Assembly (NCBI GenBank): GCA_037976565.1
Contig: CP137686.1
Coordinates: 27,934,626-27,998,625, forward strand
Direction: 5' to 3'
From: Mesocentrotus franciscanus
Lineage: Eukaryota > Echinodermata > Echinoidea > Camarodonta > Strongylocentrotidae
Length of the DNA stretch: 64,000 bases
The notes under the pieces were generated by a model. The model was not told where the DNA came from. It did no database searches and was given only the letters and a program-made list of their open reading frames with translations. Shown here one piece after another: positions 12,801 to 26,574 of this stretch; within the stretch, counting starts at the first letter, position 1; each line of letters starts with the position of its first letter. The position numbers and the translations under genes were made by a program.

Positions 12801-14290
12801 AGGGGGGATATGAGGGCTCGACTTCTTTTCCCTTACTGAAACTCTATGTACCGGTACCTTTAGAATAAAATCTTTTAGATTTCCTAACAGATTCTATAAA
12901 TACATCCATAATATATTGAATTGCATCTAACAGCACTACCAACCAGCATTGTATGACACCAATTCTTTAATTCAGAAAACAAGCACTTGCTGTGTCCATA
13001 TACAGTGAAGTCGACTGGTAACAAAACATAGAGGCCTTTATATATATATATAATCTGTAACTGGCAAAAGTGCAACATATTACAGATGATATGTTTGATG
13101 ATATTTTACATATTTTGGGTTGTGAGGAAATGACCATGCATTTAGTCGAGTCATACTCTATCGATTTCTATAGAGGAACTGTAAATAATAAATTCTCCAT
13201 TGACTATTTGTTTTCATTTTCTAATTCCATATCCTGGTTGGTGGCACTCCTTAGAAAGTTGTAGGCCTATTTGAATTGTGTCATTCCACAGACATTATTA
13301 TGTAGATCTCATTATCTTGGGAAACTTTCAGAGAGAAGTGAATCCATAATATTCAAACACTTTGTGTTGTCCATGGTTTACAGAATACTTGGTGTCAGCT
13401 AATAGGGTTGTTTACAAATTGGCTTCTTTAGTTCAAGTTCACTCAGCTATGTACTGTAGTTCAGAAGGATTAATTGGAAGGGGGATGCATAGTTCTTTCA
13501 TACACTTGCACCATTTTACTTAGTCTTGGTAAACAGATCCCTTTGTACATGTATGTATTGGCAATAACTTATTTCACAAGTGTTAATTTGTACAGGTTGT
13601 ACATACTGTAGTGCTTTATGTATTTTGTAAAACTTTTATTTATATTCCTTGATTACTGATTTATTTGAACTATGCAGAGGTCTGCAGCTGAGTCTTGAAA
13701 TGTCATTATTATAAATGTAAGTCAAACCTAAATATCAGGATCTACACCTACTATTGCAGTAAGGGAATATCACCAGCACTAAGGCCATTTAAAAATAATC
13801 CATGCTTAGCTTCCCCTCTCGCTTCCTTTTGGGGGGCCTTTTTTTTTTCTTCAATTTTTTTTTAATGAAGAAAAATTAAAAACATACTGCTAAAATGGTC
13901 TTTTTCTGAATAAAAAAGAGAGAAAAAAAAACAAATGCTGGCGGCCATCTTGAAAAATAGCCCGACTGGCTGTCCAGACAGTCGGGGGAAATGTACCCTC
14001 TGTAATATGGCTGTCAAAAGACAAATATTACGTGGAAAATATTTTGATTACACTTCGACACTGATGAGTAATACTGTTAACAGACGTCAACTGTGTGCAC
14101 ATGTGGGTACACATGCATAGTGTAGATAGAGTACAAAGGTACGGGCATTCCGACCAACCAAATGTCTGCCTATCTATTGTATTTCATTGATTGTAATCGC
14201 TATTGAAAGAGTTATTTGTTTGCAAATGCCACTATGCCCGTTAATATCTGCCCACTATTATAGGTGGTCAGATAGGGTGGATACTGACAG

Positions 14291-14380
14291 TGAGAGAGAG
14301 AGAGGGTGAGGGGTATAGAGAGGAAAGTGTAAATGATAGGTAGGGAGAAAGAGGGAGAAAGAGGGAGAAAGAGGGAGAAA

Positions 14381-14427
<47 letters not shown>

Positions 14428-14475
14428 AGGGGAATAGAGAGGAAAGGGTAAATGATAGGTAGGGAGAAAGAGGGG

Positions 14476-14506
<31 letters not shown>

Positions 14507-14560
14507 GAGGGGGAAGGAGGAGAGATGGGAGGGGGAAGGAGGAGAGATGAAGGGGGAGGA
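14291..14560. repeat. GA-rich microsatellite with about 120-bp higher-order duplication
   Basis: (GA)n runs alternate with GGGAGAAAGA units. A longer segment containing AAATGATAGGTAGGGAGAAA appears twice (near 14330 and 14450), showing tandem duplication of a unit of about 120 bp. The Ser/Leu/Pro-rich frame on the complement is a repeat artefact. Confidence 0.9.
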
Positions 14561-15333
14561 AGGGAATGGGACGGTATCAAGGGACTAAAAAGTAAGCCCT
14601 ACGCCAATAAGTATTAAAATGCACACATCTCCAAAGCTCCTCTGATGAATCTGCCAGTGTATCACACACTTTACAATATTCGGACCTATTTACAACTAGC
14701 ACACATAATAAAAATGATGTTAGCCTGGGAAGTAGACTATGCCCATGAGACCAAGTCTGGACATTGGGCTGAATAGGAAGACACTTATGAATAAATGGGA
14801 CTCATGAATGAAAGGAAAGCTTAGGAAGAGTAGACAATACTAACGCAGTAGACAATGGTCTATAGCATAGCCTCCCTAGGAAAATCTATTCATAGCTTAG
14901 ACTATATGGGAATTTTGGGTCATACAGGTCCATGGGTGACAAAGGCCAGGTCTTCTTATAACACCCTTCTCTCATAGTCATAACACTGCATTTATGGCTG
15001 GATACCTTTTCAAAGCCGTTATTGCGCATGAAGTTACATGGAAGCCATGGCTACAATATACTTTGTGCAAGGAGTCTAATAGCTAATTGCCTTGTGTAAC
15101 AAATTCCAAGATCGATTAGCCCCTATCCCATTTCAAATAAATTGAACTTTATCTTACGCAAATTTATCTCACAACGAATTTATCAACTTCCTTCCCAAGG
15201 TGAAATGTAAATGAAGAAACTCTCTCCAGTCATTTAAGATGCAAAGAAGAACAGAGCTGTATGCTTGCAGAAAGAGCAAAGATAATTTAATATACTGTAC
15301 AGGAATGGATAAATTAGTTTAGGCTTGTTGATG

Positions 15334-15347
15334 GTTACCATAGCAAC
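15334..15347. promoter_or_regulatory. RFX X-box motif
   Basis: GTTACCATAGCAAC is a near-palindromic match to the RFX-factor X-box (GTTNCC-AT-GGNAAC type). RFX factors control ciliary and other genes. No first exon is seen next to it, so it may be an isolated enhancer site or a chance match. Confidence 0.35.
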
Positions 15348-18300
15348 AGCCTTGCATCAGTTGAGACTGGCGTGATAAGCGTGCCCAAGAAGAAAAGACA
15401 ATTATAATTGCATCCAAATTCATTCATACCAAAACAGTAATTTGATTACATTCAAATTAGTATAAATTAGTAAAAAAATTTCAATAACTAATTTAAGCAA
15501 GCTACACATGTAAATCTTCATTGCTATTAATGTTCAATGTAAAAGCCGAAGCAGGGCGCCCTCCACAATAATTTGTTTGCAACTGGGTATGAATTGAACT
15601 TTTTAGTCTGTATGCATGAGACCTATGTAAAAGCTTTGGGGGTCCGGACTTAGATTTTGGGCAACCCACCAGGCTCCTGCTAGTGTCGATCCCTGCCTAA
15701 GGAATAAAAAGTTAGTCAGAATATTAGAAAGGTTTTGACGGTAATTTCAACACACTGTTTGTACTTGTGAAAAGAGAAAATGAGAAAGGTGTGTGTGTGA
15801 GAGAGAGAGAGAGAGGGGGGGGGGATAACAAGGAATATTAAGACAAAAATCAGAACAAAAAACGCTTATCATATTTTACAAAGTCTTTTGTCAATTCACT
15901 GATTTTTGAGGGGATCTTATACTTTTTCTACAGACACATTTTGTGACTAAAATATCAATGATACCTTGATAAGAATTCAGCCCTCTATTTTGTTAACTAA
16001 TAGAGAGTCTGGGGTTGTAGTCTAGATAAGGAAGAATGGTGCACATTTCAAGATTGGGCATCTTGCACCTTCATGAATGCCATGTAAAGGTTAAGCATTG
16101 AGATGTGATAAAGTCATTTCTTATTCTGGGATACTCCAGATGTGCACCAACAAGTAGTCTCCTGGCAAAGACTCTATTTTTACGATTAAACTCAGTAGGC
16201 TGTAAATTGGTAGAGCGTCAAAATGAATAAAAGGGAACCATGTCAGATGCTAATTTGAGGACAAGGTGGTATTTTTTTAGTTTGGCATATAGATGATCTT
16301 AGTTAACACTTTTCAGAACATTTCATGGCAAGAATGGTCATTCTTAACTGGTTGCTTAAGAATGCTAAACAAAAATAAATAGCAAAAACGACATGTCAGT
16401 TAGGGAGCAGCCACGCATAGTACAGGGCCTATGGAGCACAGAGGACCGTGCAGTCAAAATAGTCTTTCAGTTCAGACACTCTGTAACTCGACTGATCAGA
16501 TTTAGGGTTTGTGTATGCAGACTACCCCAAAGTGCTATGCCATTGACTGGCCGGCCGCTGATCTACTCGCCTGTCCAGGATGTCTCACACACAGGAGAAG
16601 AATGGTCACAAGTAATTAGCCCAATTGTCTATAACAATAATAAGGTACCCTTCATTTCCTTCAAATGATGTGAGGATGGGAGCAATTACAGAAGAAAGGG
16701 ACTTATTTGCCACCCTTCTGATAAATCTTGCCACCAGAAATATCATTTTCTTCCTGAGAATAATGACAAATAGGGGTAGAAACACCATATCACATTGAAT
16801 GTAACATAGATGAGTACAGGCTTGCACATTACAGTTATATCTTTGTAATATTTTACAATCAGATAGTTGTATTAAAAATATCTACAATGTGTATTAAAAT
16901 GCTTTTTTGTCCATACTAAATCAAACCCAAAATTGTATTTTTCCGCTAATTCCAAGTGTACCAATAGCCTTTTCACCCTCGAAATTGACTTCAACTTTGT
17001 CTAAACTTTGCTTGACCTTTCTGCTATATGATCAAGTTTCCCATTGCAATTTATATTTGGAAATGACCGAGATGCATCAGCAATGAATTAATACAAGAGA
17101 ACATAGAAGTATATAAGGAAGATGTAACATATTCTGAACCTAAAGATCATGAACTTGGATAAAACACACAGGTTCTAATGAGATATCACTGAGATTTGCA
17201 TTTTTACTCTCTGAAATAAAGCTTCAAAAATGCTTATCAGGAGACATGATCTACTTTAGGCACATCTACCGTAGAGTGCAACCTGTGCCCCGTTTCAGTT
17301 TTACTGTCACAATTCTTATCAAAACTGGCAACAACCATTCCAATACAACACTTTTAGTTGCTTACATGTATATCACTACATGTAAGTTGCATATGATGAC
17401 AAGTTTTATGCAACCAGGTTCTGGCTTATAGCAAGGGCTTCAGCACTTACATGTATGATTCAACATTACAAAATAGAGGATTTCTTCTCCCCCAACCTTG
17501 TCTATGTATTGCAGTTGTATCGACGTTGCAGTTGTATGGACATGCTTCAGCAATAATTTGTCTGCTTGTTCAATTTCCTACACTATTCAAATTCCTGATT
17601 TCAACCCTGGACAACCTGGACCTAGCTCTCAACTAAACCCAAACATTAACCCTAAAACCATATTGCAGCCCTAACCCTCTATCCTTGATGTTCCAGAGCC
17701 CAGAGCAATTATCATTCAAGCATACTGTACAGTACATGTCCAGAGCACTGGCACCATTCACTCACAGCCTGGCTGTTTATTCTAAATATTTACAATTCAT
17801 GAATGTCAGTGAATAAACAGGGCCTAGATATTCGAAACCCGGTACATGTGAACCATCACATGCATCCGTAGCAACAATTCAACAGCTTTCACTCTCCTCT
17901 ACTCATGGTAGGCAAATGATGATCACTAGATAGACGCAAGTCACACTGGCGACTGATAACAGACACAAATATGCCGCTCAGATATCAGGGTATTGTTCAG
18001 TGTATTGTTAGTCTGGTGTCGGTCTCGTTAAGTGTGAATGGGGCATTATGTACATCTCAAATTTCATGTTGAAAAATTGTTGAGACTGTTCCTGACAAAA
18101 ATTTGGTATCTCTAAATCTTTCCTTAACCTAGTAAATGTCTTCCTGTGTTTTGGCAGAATTCTACCTCATGTCTATCTCATGAGCCTTCACTACATGGAA
18201 ATGGGGTCCTACTGGTAGCCGCATGCTGGAATTTCAATCTAAAGGTTTGATATTCAAGCCTTGTGAACAACCAAATTGAAGCTCAACTAGGAGTACCCCC

Positions 18301-18575
18301 ACCCCCTCTCCAACTATAGGGCCATAATGCAGGATATAGTTCAGTTGGTAAACTGACAAAAATTAATTAGGATTATTGAAACTTTTGATCTAGCCATTAT
18401 TGTACATCTTATTGTTTAAATATTCATTTCACGAAAAAGGATGAGCATGAGCATCAAAATGCCAAACCGTCTTTGTTACATCGAAAGCATGTACAGGGAG
18501 GGGGTGTATGCTTAATTGCAAAGTGCAAGAGCCTTCGAGCATTGCACTGGGATCCTGCCACCCCTCTCTCTATCA

Positions 18576-18700
18576 TTTTAGCCTATGTCCCCATCCAACT
18601 CCCCCCCTCCAATCTTACACTTATGTCATCACGATTTTGGAGGCTGTTGGTTCACTCCAATTTTCCAAAGGGGAACAGTCTCAGTCAACGGCAAAGTCCC
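18576..18700 (+). repeat. Left arm of a near-identical 120-bp inverted duplication
   Basis: This segment matches the reverse complement of 19146-19264 almost perfectly. The only clear difference is a short G/C-run indel. The overlapping open frames in this area are shadows of the repeat. Confidence 0.88.
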
Positions 18701-19074
18701 ATCGGCTTCCCTAGAAGGAAACAGGGGGGCAGGAGATCACATCGATGCTTCATGTTCACAAGCCAAAATCACACAGGAAGGCACCCGGTTTCAGCATCAT
18801 AAACAGAATTCTCTGGGCCCTGTAAATTGAATTATGCCAACTTCCTTCAACACATCTCATGATTCACCCCAAAAAATTCCACAAAGGTGCACCAGAGTTG
18901 AGCAGGGGGGAATGACTAAGATCCATAGACCTACCACTGAGTTCGACCACTTAACTAAATAGAATTGTGCAAAAAGGAAAATTTGCCCTTAAAAATGGAA
19001 CATTAAACATTTGGAAACGTAGCAAACTTTATATAGTAAAGAATGTCAATTCAACTGGAAGGTGGAAGCCTTAA

Positions 19075-19544
19075 AGATATAGACCGGTAGTGGTAAAATT
19101 GCGATTCAAGGGTTTTGGGTGCAAAATTTCCATTCAATATTGAATGGGACTTTGCCGTTGACTGAGACTGTTCCCCTTTGGAAAATTGGAGTGAACCAAC
19201 AGCCTCCAAAATCGTGATGACATAAGTGTAAGATTGGAGAGTTGGATGGGGACATAGGCTAAAATAATATTGCCTTCAAAGGTTTAGATGGCAATACTTC
19301 AACCTAAATTCGCAAAAAAGCAGAAATATATGCCCAAATGTTCAATGTTGAAATGGCTTCGCGATATCTATCCAGGCCAGATCGATATGATAATTTACCA
19401 ATTATATATCAATTAGAAGGCGGTTTCCCCGGCAAAATTTGTATCATCAAGTATTAGTCAAAACATATTCTTTCACATGATTGGTAATAAGAGCTTCCAT
19501 TTCATTTTTTGAGAGAGGGGCGTTTCCAAAACTGGTCTATACCT
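19075..19544. mobile_element. TTAA-flanked MITE
   Basis: TTAA at 19071-19074 and at 19545-19548 bound a 470-bp element. Its ends are inverted: AGATATAGACCGGT on the left, and AGGTATAGACCAGT on the right read on the other strand. TTAA target duplication is characteristic of piggyBac and Kolobok superfamilies. There is no transposase, so it is non-autonomous. Confidence 0.7.
19146..19264 (-). repeat. Right arm of the inverted duplication (inside a TTAA MITE)
   Basis: This is the reverse complement of 18576-18700 with a small indel. It lies within the TTAA-flanked element at 19075-19544. The left arm could therefore be a fragment copied from the element or part of a second, truncated insertion. 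Confidence 0.88.
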
Positions 19545-19548
19545 TTAA

Positions 19549-22500
19549 AGACTGCCAATGTCGCTACACTACTGGGTTTTCAGATACGAAGACAGTTTAT
19601 CAACGAATTGGATGTACATGTACAATGTATTTAAGTCCAACCTAAGCCCTGTCCAATGCTTTACAAATGTAGTATTGTAACTTGTATTGTGAGATACTTG
19701 CATGATGCACGAATAGATGACTCCTTTTAGGGTACATGTACATCCCCTCTAACAATGCACATTGGTATACAACTGACAAAAAGCTTAGATGACAATTTGC
19801 ACAAAAAACCTGCTGACTTTACAGAAAGGCATGGAATAGTACCAATAAATAAATATGCGATTTGTGCAATTTCAGAAAATTTATTGTGATTCATTGAACC
19901 ATTGACGAGTATTGAAAAAAGCATCCAAAATTAGCTGAGCACAATTATAATATTCAAGCCCTAGGGGTCATGTCTGGCTGAGTAAAGAAATGAAAAGAGT
20001 TACTAAACAAGAGACTACAATACCAATTCATTGAGAAGCAAAACTAAATGTGAGAAAATCCTTTAATCATGCTAAACTTTTGAGCTACATGTATGTTGGT
20101 AAATCCTTAACATTGAACTTATTATTCGTGAGAACATCTGGGGCACCTAAACTTTGCAAACACCATCCATACAAAGAACAAGAATAATGGTGGTGTACAT
20201 GTACATGTAGGTCTAGAGGTAATATTGGGGGTAGGTCTAGAGGTAATATTGGGGGTAGTGCTGAAATCCGATTTTTGAGCATTCTTGTCATTTTAATCGC
20301 GTGTGGAAATTTTTTTGCAGTTTTAATGATTCTATAAACTTACAAATGCACAATCATTCTGATTTCCTTCATAATAATTATACTTCCAAATTTTGTTCAA
20401 AATGCAACTATACCACTAACCCTGACCACTAGTATTCAGTTACTTTCAATACTCTACTTATATCCTTTACTATGCACAGGTAGAATCTTGAGATATTTGT
20501 TTCCCCCAATGGTGCAGTCTTCATAACCGTAATCCTTTGGTGGTGGGTGCAATCCTATCTCTTCTCTTTCTGGTCCATTGATCAAGGACTATAAAACCCT
20601 CAAAAGGACGCCAAATTCTGAATTGACAAACAAGAATGTTTGAATTCTGCTCTCTTTGTATACAGTAATGTACCTGTATTTGAGACATGGAATAATTTTC
20701 TCCAGCGAGAGGTAACCTGCTGACGATGCAAGAAGCTATTCCCCAAATTGGCGATCACTGATTGTATCATTCCACTACAAAGATGAGAGAGAAAATATCT
20801 ACTGTATATGTATTTAGTAGTGAGATTGAAAACTTAATGCTTTTATACAATGGCTCAACCCTTCTTCATTCCTTTCTATACAAAAAGCACTATAAATCAA
20901 ATGAAGACTTGTCAGACTTTTGGGGTCTTTCATTCTTTCTCTCTCTCTCTCTTCTTTTCTCTCACTGGTCCAGCAATTAAAAAATACAACCACTGAATAG
21001 AAAGCACAGATTCCATCCATTGAACATGTGGTTGCAGCATGGTCTCTTCAGAGCGAGTCCAATGGTACACTGACAACCCAAAGTAATGGCTATGGGGCGA
21101 CATGCGACCTATCTCCCACCACCCTTCCGAATAATGGGGTGAATGTTATCCCATTGTTGGATTAGATACACACATTAATTCTATTTGGCTGTACCTTGGT
21201 CCTGGATTAATATGATGCAAAGGTCACGATTATGTACATAGATGGGTCCTTGCACATAGGGGCCATGCAGGAGTGGCTGACGAAGGTGCATTGTGATCAA
21301 TGCAGTATAAGGGGGCGGGGCAGGTATTGTAACTGTAGACCGGCAATGCAAGCAAGCACTATTGTTGGAGTAGAATGTCCTTCGACCAAACAACAGAAAG
21401 AGGGTATTTGACTGACTTCAGAGTTCAATTTCTTGAACCTAGCAGAACTTTTCCTTTTTTATATTCATGCTTAGTCTTACAATGTATTTGAGAAGAATAG
21501 AAGAGTTGGAAAGGAAAGATAGTTGCATGATCATAGATTGTGTGCAGAGCAGGGATGCCCTAGAATAAACAAGCTAATGCTATAGTATAGTGTACCCTTA
21601 TTTTATCCCTACTCGACACACTGCATTTGCTAAAGTAGATAGGATTGTTATAATGGCATTTATTCTGAAAAGTAAATAGTCTGTTGCAGAACAAAATTCT
21701 TCTTTTTTTTTGCAAATTAAATTGAAGCGGTTCAAAGTGGGGTTAAAAGGCTGGTATAATTCTATTTTTTTTAAAATCAAATATTGCAGTTTGTCTTTCC
21801 TTTCCGCTTTGAATTAATAAATACTGATGGCACTTATTAATATATGAACAGATTTATTTTTTGGGGAGGAGGGGGAGCGGTGGGATTATAAAACTGAACT
21901 CTGTGTTCATAATTCCTAATATATAAAGGTGAACATCAAGAATTTTTTTCCCTTAATAATCTATGAACATATTCATTGCAATAATGTACCAAAAAAAATC
22001 TACCAAATTTACATTAATTCCACAAAATTGAATAAACAGAATAAAGTTGTGAAGATTTATAATTAGGCCAAAAGCAATCTTTCTCCAAAGAATCAAATGT
22101 GAGAAAGAGATCTCAGTATGGGGGATGCAGATGTATCAATAACCCATCACATCATTGGTAATCACAAGAAGTTCTCACATCTCTTGCTTTTATCTATCTA
22201 ATCACTACAACGTAATCCATGAGTGTAGGCCTACATGTACACACAACTCACAAGCGACGCTAACGCACGCACTATGCAGACCAAAGACGACCAGATCTTC
22301 AATAACCATCCCCCAGTGCTTGTTAGTAGTAGTAGTAGTACCCATAGGCTACTCTTGGCACGGTCGTGTTGACAATTGCATGCATCACCATGTACCTAAA
22401 AGAAGACACGGCGCAGGGCTCCACGCCGTACATAGCAAGCATCGCCACTGACCTTCATTAGCTATGCGCAGAACAGACGAGGCATCGATATATTAGTCTG

Positions 22501-25500
22501 GGAGCACAGGCCGCCTTCTTCTTCATGGTTATCAATTAGCGTGGAACTTAACTCTTCTGTCAAGTGGCATTTGTGTATGCAGGTAGTTCAATATGAAAAT
22601 GCTAGATGGACTCAGTGATATTTAATACAACTCTATAGACCTATAGACTATTGATTTTTTAAGAATTATAAACAACGTGTATTCTTCAGGTGCAGAGGCC
22701 TAGAAACAAGGGACAGAGTGAAAGATAATGTACAAATGTACATGAAGCCCTTTTGTATTTGATGTTTGATCTGAATAAGACATTGTCTTTATCATCAAGT
22801 TAATATATTTCTCATAATTGGGGATTCCAAGCAGAAGCTGACATTTCAAAGCCTACATGTATATACATGCAATATACATGTACATTTCATTTGTGATAAC
22901 TGGAAAACACTGCCCCCCCCCCCCTCCAAAGTGTCTGTGGATCGAGAACACATTTCCCTATCAATATTGGCGGAGTGTTTCGCCACTCTGTTTTCTTTAG
23001 CTATTAGCTAATGTGGGCAGCCTATCTCTACGTCCGATTCTAACACTAATGGAGCATGATCAATTGTTCGGTTTCCATAATTACTAACGCTAGCATACAA
23101 GTTAATGTACCTGTTTGTATTATATATAACCTGGGTTTGTGAGCCGTACAGATATTGAGGCACATTTTGCTCTCTGCAATTCTGTCTCTAGAATTAACAA
23201 GTGCAACGCATACTTTCTTATAGATATAGTGGAAATTGGGAGTGGACAATACACATGCTCCATGGTCACTAAATGAATTCCAAACTTTGACCCTCAACTC
23301 TACAACCAAAATCCATTACCTAACCTTAAACCAAATTGCGACCTTGACAAAGAAAATGACACAAATGCTGAAAAATATGTAATCATCATCTTCTCAATAC
23401 ATATTAATATCTTGGCCAGCTTAACAATTTTTTGTATGCATTATCGTAGCAAAGAGCATGGGCAATTATCTAACAACTGTAATCATTATTTGATCTATTA
23501 CTAATCCATGTGATAACACCTTGATATCTATCGGCCAAATATAGGTCAACGACATGTAGCTGTAGGCTATGATTACACAGGCCAACAAATAGTCCTTCAC
23601 TATCTTAATAATTGTGAGATTTGGTACAGCTGACATCTAGTCAGCAATCAGCACTACGTCCAGTTGTGGGCAATATTGCATACAAGACAAGTCCCAAGTA
23701 CATTTTTAACGCCTCATTCAAATATAACGCGGCAAGGTAAAAGGACTTAAACGTAACGCTTATCGTAATGCTTAAGATCTTTTGTATCATTTACTACTTT
23801 CAACCACAAGTACCCCACTTGCTGTACGTTTACATACTGCAGCAGTGGCTATGTCTTGAAGGTGTTTTTACCACATCATAATTGAACAAGACCTAATGTT
23901 TCTTTTCCCTCAAAACCACTGATTAGGCTAGTAACCACAAACTAAAATCAAAATATGAATTTTTATATTTGACAGATAGTTCATTTTGTCTTTGCATTAA
24001 AAATAATATTCGGTATTCATCAAATCACACATGTATATGTGTAGGAGCATAGAAATAAGGTGAGGCCTTAAACCTAGTACAAAAATTTGTTATATGAAAC
24101 TGATAGCAGAGTAAACAGCCCAAGAACCACGGATACCTGCTAGGAACCTACATGTAGCAGACGTATTGATTTTGGTCCCCTACTCCACATTTTTCGTGGG
24201 ACGGATGCCCTTTTCCTTGCACCCCTCGCAGGCACGCACAGGTACGCTGAGGCATTTGAGGAGGAGGTAACACAAAGCCAATGAGCGTGTGTGTTTCATC
24301 ATCTACCAAAGATTTTCTGGGCAACGAACCGGGGGAAAAAAAGATGCAAGAGCTGAATCAACACTAGGATGATACTGAAGCTGTACTTCTGATCTGGTAC
24401 TTCCATGCCCCCCCCCCCAATCCCCTCCCCCTCACTTTCAAACAACAATCTCCCCTGCAGAGAGATAATTAGAACCTATTCCCACACACTGTTTTCAAAC
24501 AAATGATCTTGTTCTTCAAGTGCTGCCAAAGCCAAAGGCAAGGCTCAAAATGTTGAGTTTTGAGGTGCTCTATTGCTTTAAACTATGCCTTTTCTTGTCT
24601 ATTGTGACATTTGATTCTAAATAAGTCTCATGAAGATTAATCAATAAATTTAGATTTATGTGCAGTCACTTCTAAAGCTTCCATGTAAAGGAATCAAATT
24701 GCAATGTTATTGTTTATCAGGTTTCAAGGCCAGTACTACCATCCTTATATCAAGAGCTACAGTAATAGCAATATCTCTAACCTTGTTCTTTGAACTTCTT
24801 TCTTGCATGTCTTAATCAATATCCCTACAAAACTTCTGTTTTCTTACTTTGAACCTCGCAGTTGTCTTTCTAGATTGAAGTCTTGTGTAAGGTCCATAAT
24901 AAAAAGCCAAACTACATGTAAATACTCCAGCATATTCTGTCATCTTCTCTCATAAAGCGAACAATGAATATGATTGTCCCTTTTGTTATCAAGCCAGATT
25001 TGATCGCAAACAGCACAACATTCCCCCTTTCACATTTCTGCTGCTCGGTTCTAAAATTATCCCTTCAATTTGTAAGATTAATGTTCACAGAGAAGCGAGA
25101 GAGACAGAGAGTGTAATTAATCTGTGTGGTAGTGAAGTGCTGTATGGCCGAAATATGCTATCTCCTTCAACCTTGGTAATCTCATATTTTATACATTCTC
25201 CTGTTTCCCCTCCACGTCAAGGTCTTAATTGTCTTCATTTTTTTCTTCTGCTTTGTTCAGAATTTTCCCGTCTCCCCCTTGAGATGATGCAGATTGTAGG
25301 AATAACGGTTCAATGGACCTTTGACCTTTTCACTATTAGTTTATTAGTCAATGAAAGTCAGTAGATCCATGATTACATACTAGCATGTCATCATTGTGGA
25401 TTTTGCAAACTATAGCACCATTCTTGTCCCCAGCATGCATTAAGAAACTGCATGTGAACCTTTCACAGCAATTAATGAGTCTTCTTATTGTTCTTGCATC

Positions 25501-25750
25501 ACACAAAAACTACATGTAAATCTGATAATTTATACAAATGCGGTAATTATTTTATTTCCTAGCTTAGAACTGACTTGAGTATTTAATAAAAATAGTGAAC
25601 ATTAGGATACAAATAACCCACATTATTTTTTCCCCTGTCCAACAATTTCTCTTCAGTAGGCTCAACACTATGATATCAAATATCTTCATTTTAAAACAAA
25701 AATTAAATCAAATAAATACATGTAGCTATACTGTACATGTAGATACCTGT
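19549..25750. other. Non-coding stretch
   Basis: No supported exon was found. Contents: a 24-bp tandem at 20207-20254, short (TC)n and poly-C runs (20936-20950, 22912-22925, 24408-24430), and scattered TACATGTA and TAGGCCTA palindromes. A CpG-richer patch at about 22240-22500 has no recognisable start exon. Confidence 0.4.
20207..20254. repeat. 24-bp tandem repeat, 2 copies
   Basis: The unit starting GTAGGTCTAGAGG is repeated exactly twice, followed by a partial GTAG. Confidence 0.9.
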
Positions 25751-25755
25751 AATGG

Positions 25756-26574
25756 ATGCATGGCCCTACGTGTTATCAGCGTCTGTGATATGGTGTAATA
25801 TTAAAGCCCTAACAAAATTGCGCTTCAAAATGATCACGAAGTGCCTCAAAAAAGTAAAAATCTTTGAGTGACCGGTTTTACCATACTCATTTTGCCCAAT
25901 AGACTGTAGTGTTATAAAAACCGGTGAGAAAAACGTTTTTTGAAATGTCGAATTCCAATCATGAATATCTTGATAATCACACAGGCTATCGGCTTGTAAA
26001 CGTCATGGGATTCCTGACTGACCGAAAGGTTTATAATTGTAATTGCAGCATGAGCTAAATCCAGGATTTTGTTTAGAATCTGAGGCTAAGACCCCGTTCT
26101 CACTCACTTTGAAAGTGGTCTTAGTTAGACCGCTCCAGAGGTCTTGAGGAACGGTTTGCGAGCGTTCACACTCCGAGCAGTTTTTATGGCTCAAACCGCT
26201 CCACGAGTCAAAGTGGTCTTGTTGCTATGGCAGCTCAGGTCAGCGGGTAAATTTTTTCGCGTGCGGAATACTAAGCGTATGTACCGTACTACATGGTTTC
26301 GCGCGGAACGTCACTAGCTCACTTCCGTTCAAAGTACGCTTCCGTTCACACTCGCACGTTAGAGCACTCCAAACCGCTCTTAATAAGACCCGTTCCTCAA
26401 GACCACCTCCCGAGGTGGTCTTCTGGAGCGGTCCAGAAGTCCACGGTCCAGAAGTCCACTTCCTGGACCACTTTGACCGTTCTCACTCACCTAAGAACCG
26501 CTCCTGAGGAACGGGTCTTAGTTAGACCGCTCCAACGAAGTGAATGAGAACGGGGTCTATGATACCAAATCCCT
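25756..26574. mobile_element. TTAA-family repeat copy, interrupted by a younger MITE
   Basis: Bases about 25756-26086 are homologous to 54095-54402 in the same orientation; both contain GCATGGCCCTACGTGTTATC, and similarity runs along the whole length. The right end, after the insertion, is AAATCCCT next to TTAA (26575-26578). The left end lacks a clear TTAA and seems truncated. The sequence between 26087 and 26559 is a separate inserted element. Confidence 0.75.
26089..26557. mobile_element. Nested 469-bp MITE with TA target duplication
   Basis: The ends are inverted (AGACCCCGTTCTCACTCACTT on the left; GACCCCGTTCTCATTCACTT on the right, complement strand), and the flanks are TA on both sides (26087-26088, 26558-26559). 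The interior has further inverted GACCGCTCC/GGAGCGGTC motifs and CpG-rich DNA unlike its host. The paralogue at 54065-54413 lacks the insert, giving an empty site. TA duplication is typical of Tc1/mariner-type elements; the superfamily is inferred only from that. Confidence 0.8.

Larger units (their letters stand above)
8201..18470. other. Long non-coding stretch with simple repeats
   Basis: No supported exon was found on either strand. Contents: a paired direct repeat sharing CAAAGTTCACTAGAGTA near 9293 and 9733; TACATGTA palindromes; an inverted-repeat unit at 12611-12800; GA-rich arrays at 14291-14560 and 15800-15825; and a perfect-looking RFX X-box at 15334-15347. If the ATP1B gene runs leftward, this is likely its intron. 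Confidence 0.45.

Noticed and set aside
14212..14580. 122-codon Ser/Leu/Pro frame on the minus strand
   Set aside because: Complement of a GA-rich microsatellite.
22240..22500. CpG-richer patch considered as a promoter
   Set aside because: No nearby start codon with a donor, and no clear core promoter or CRE-like motif; it was left as unexplained non-coding DNA.
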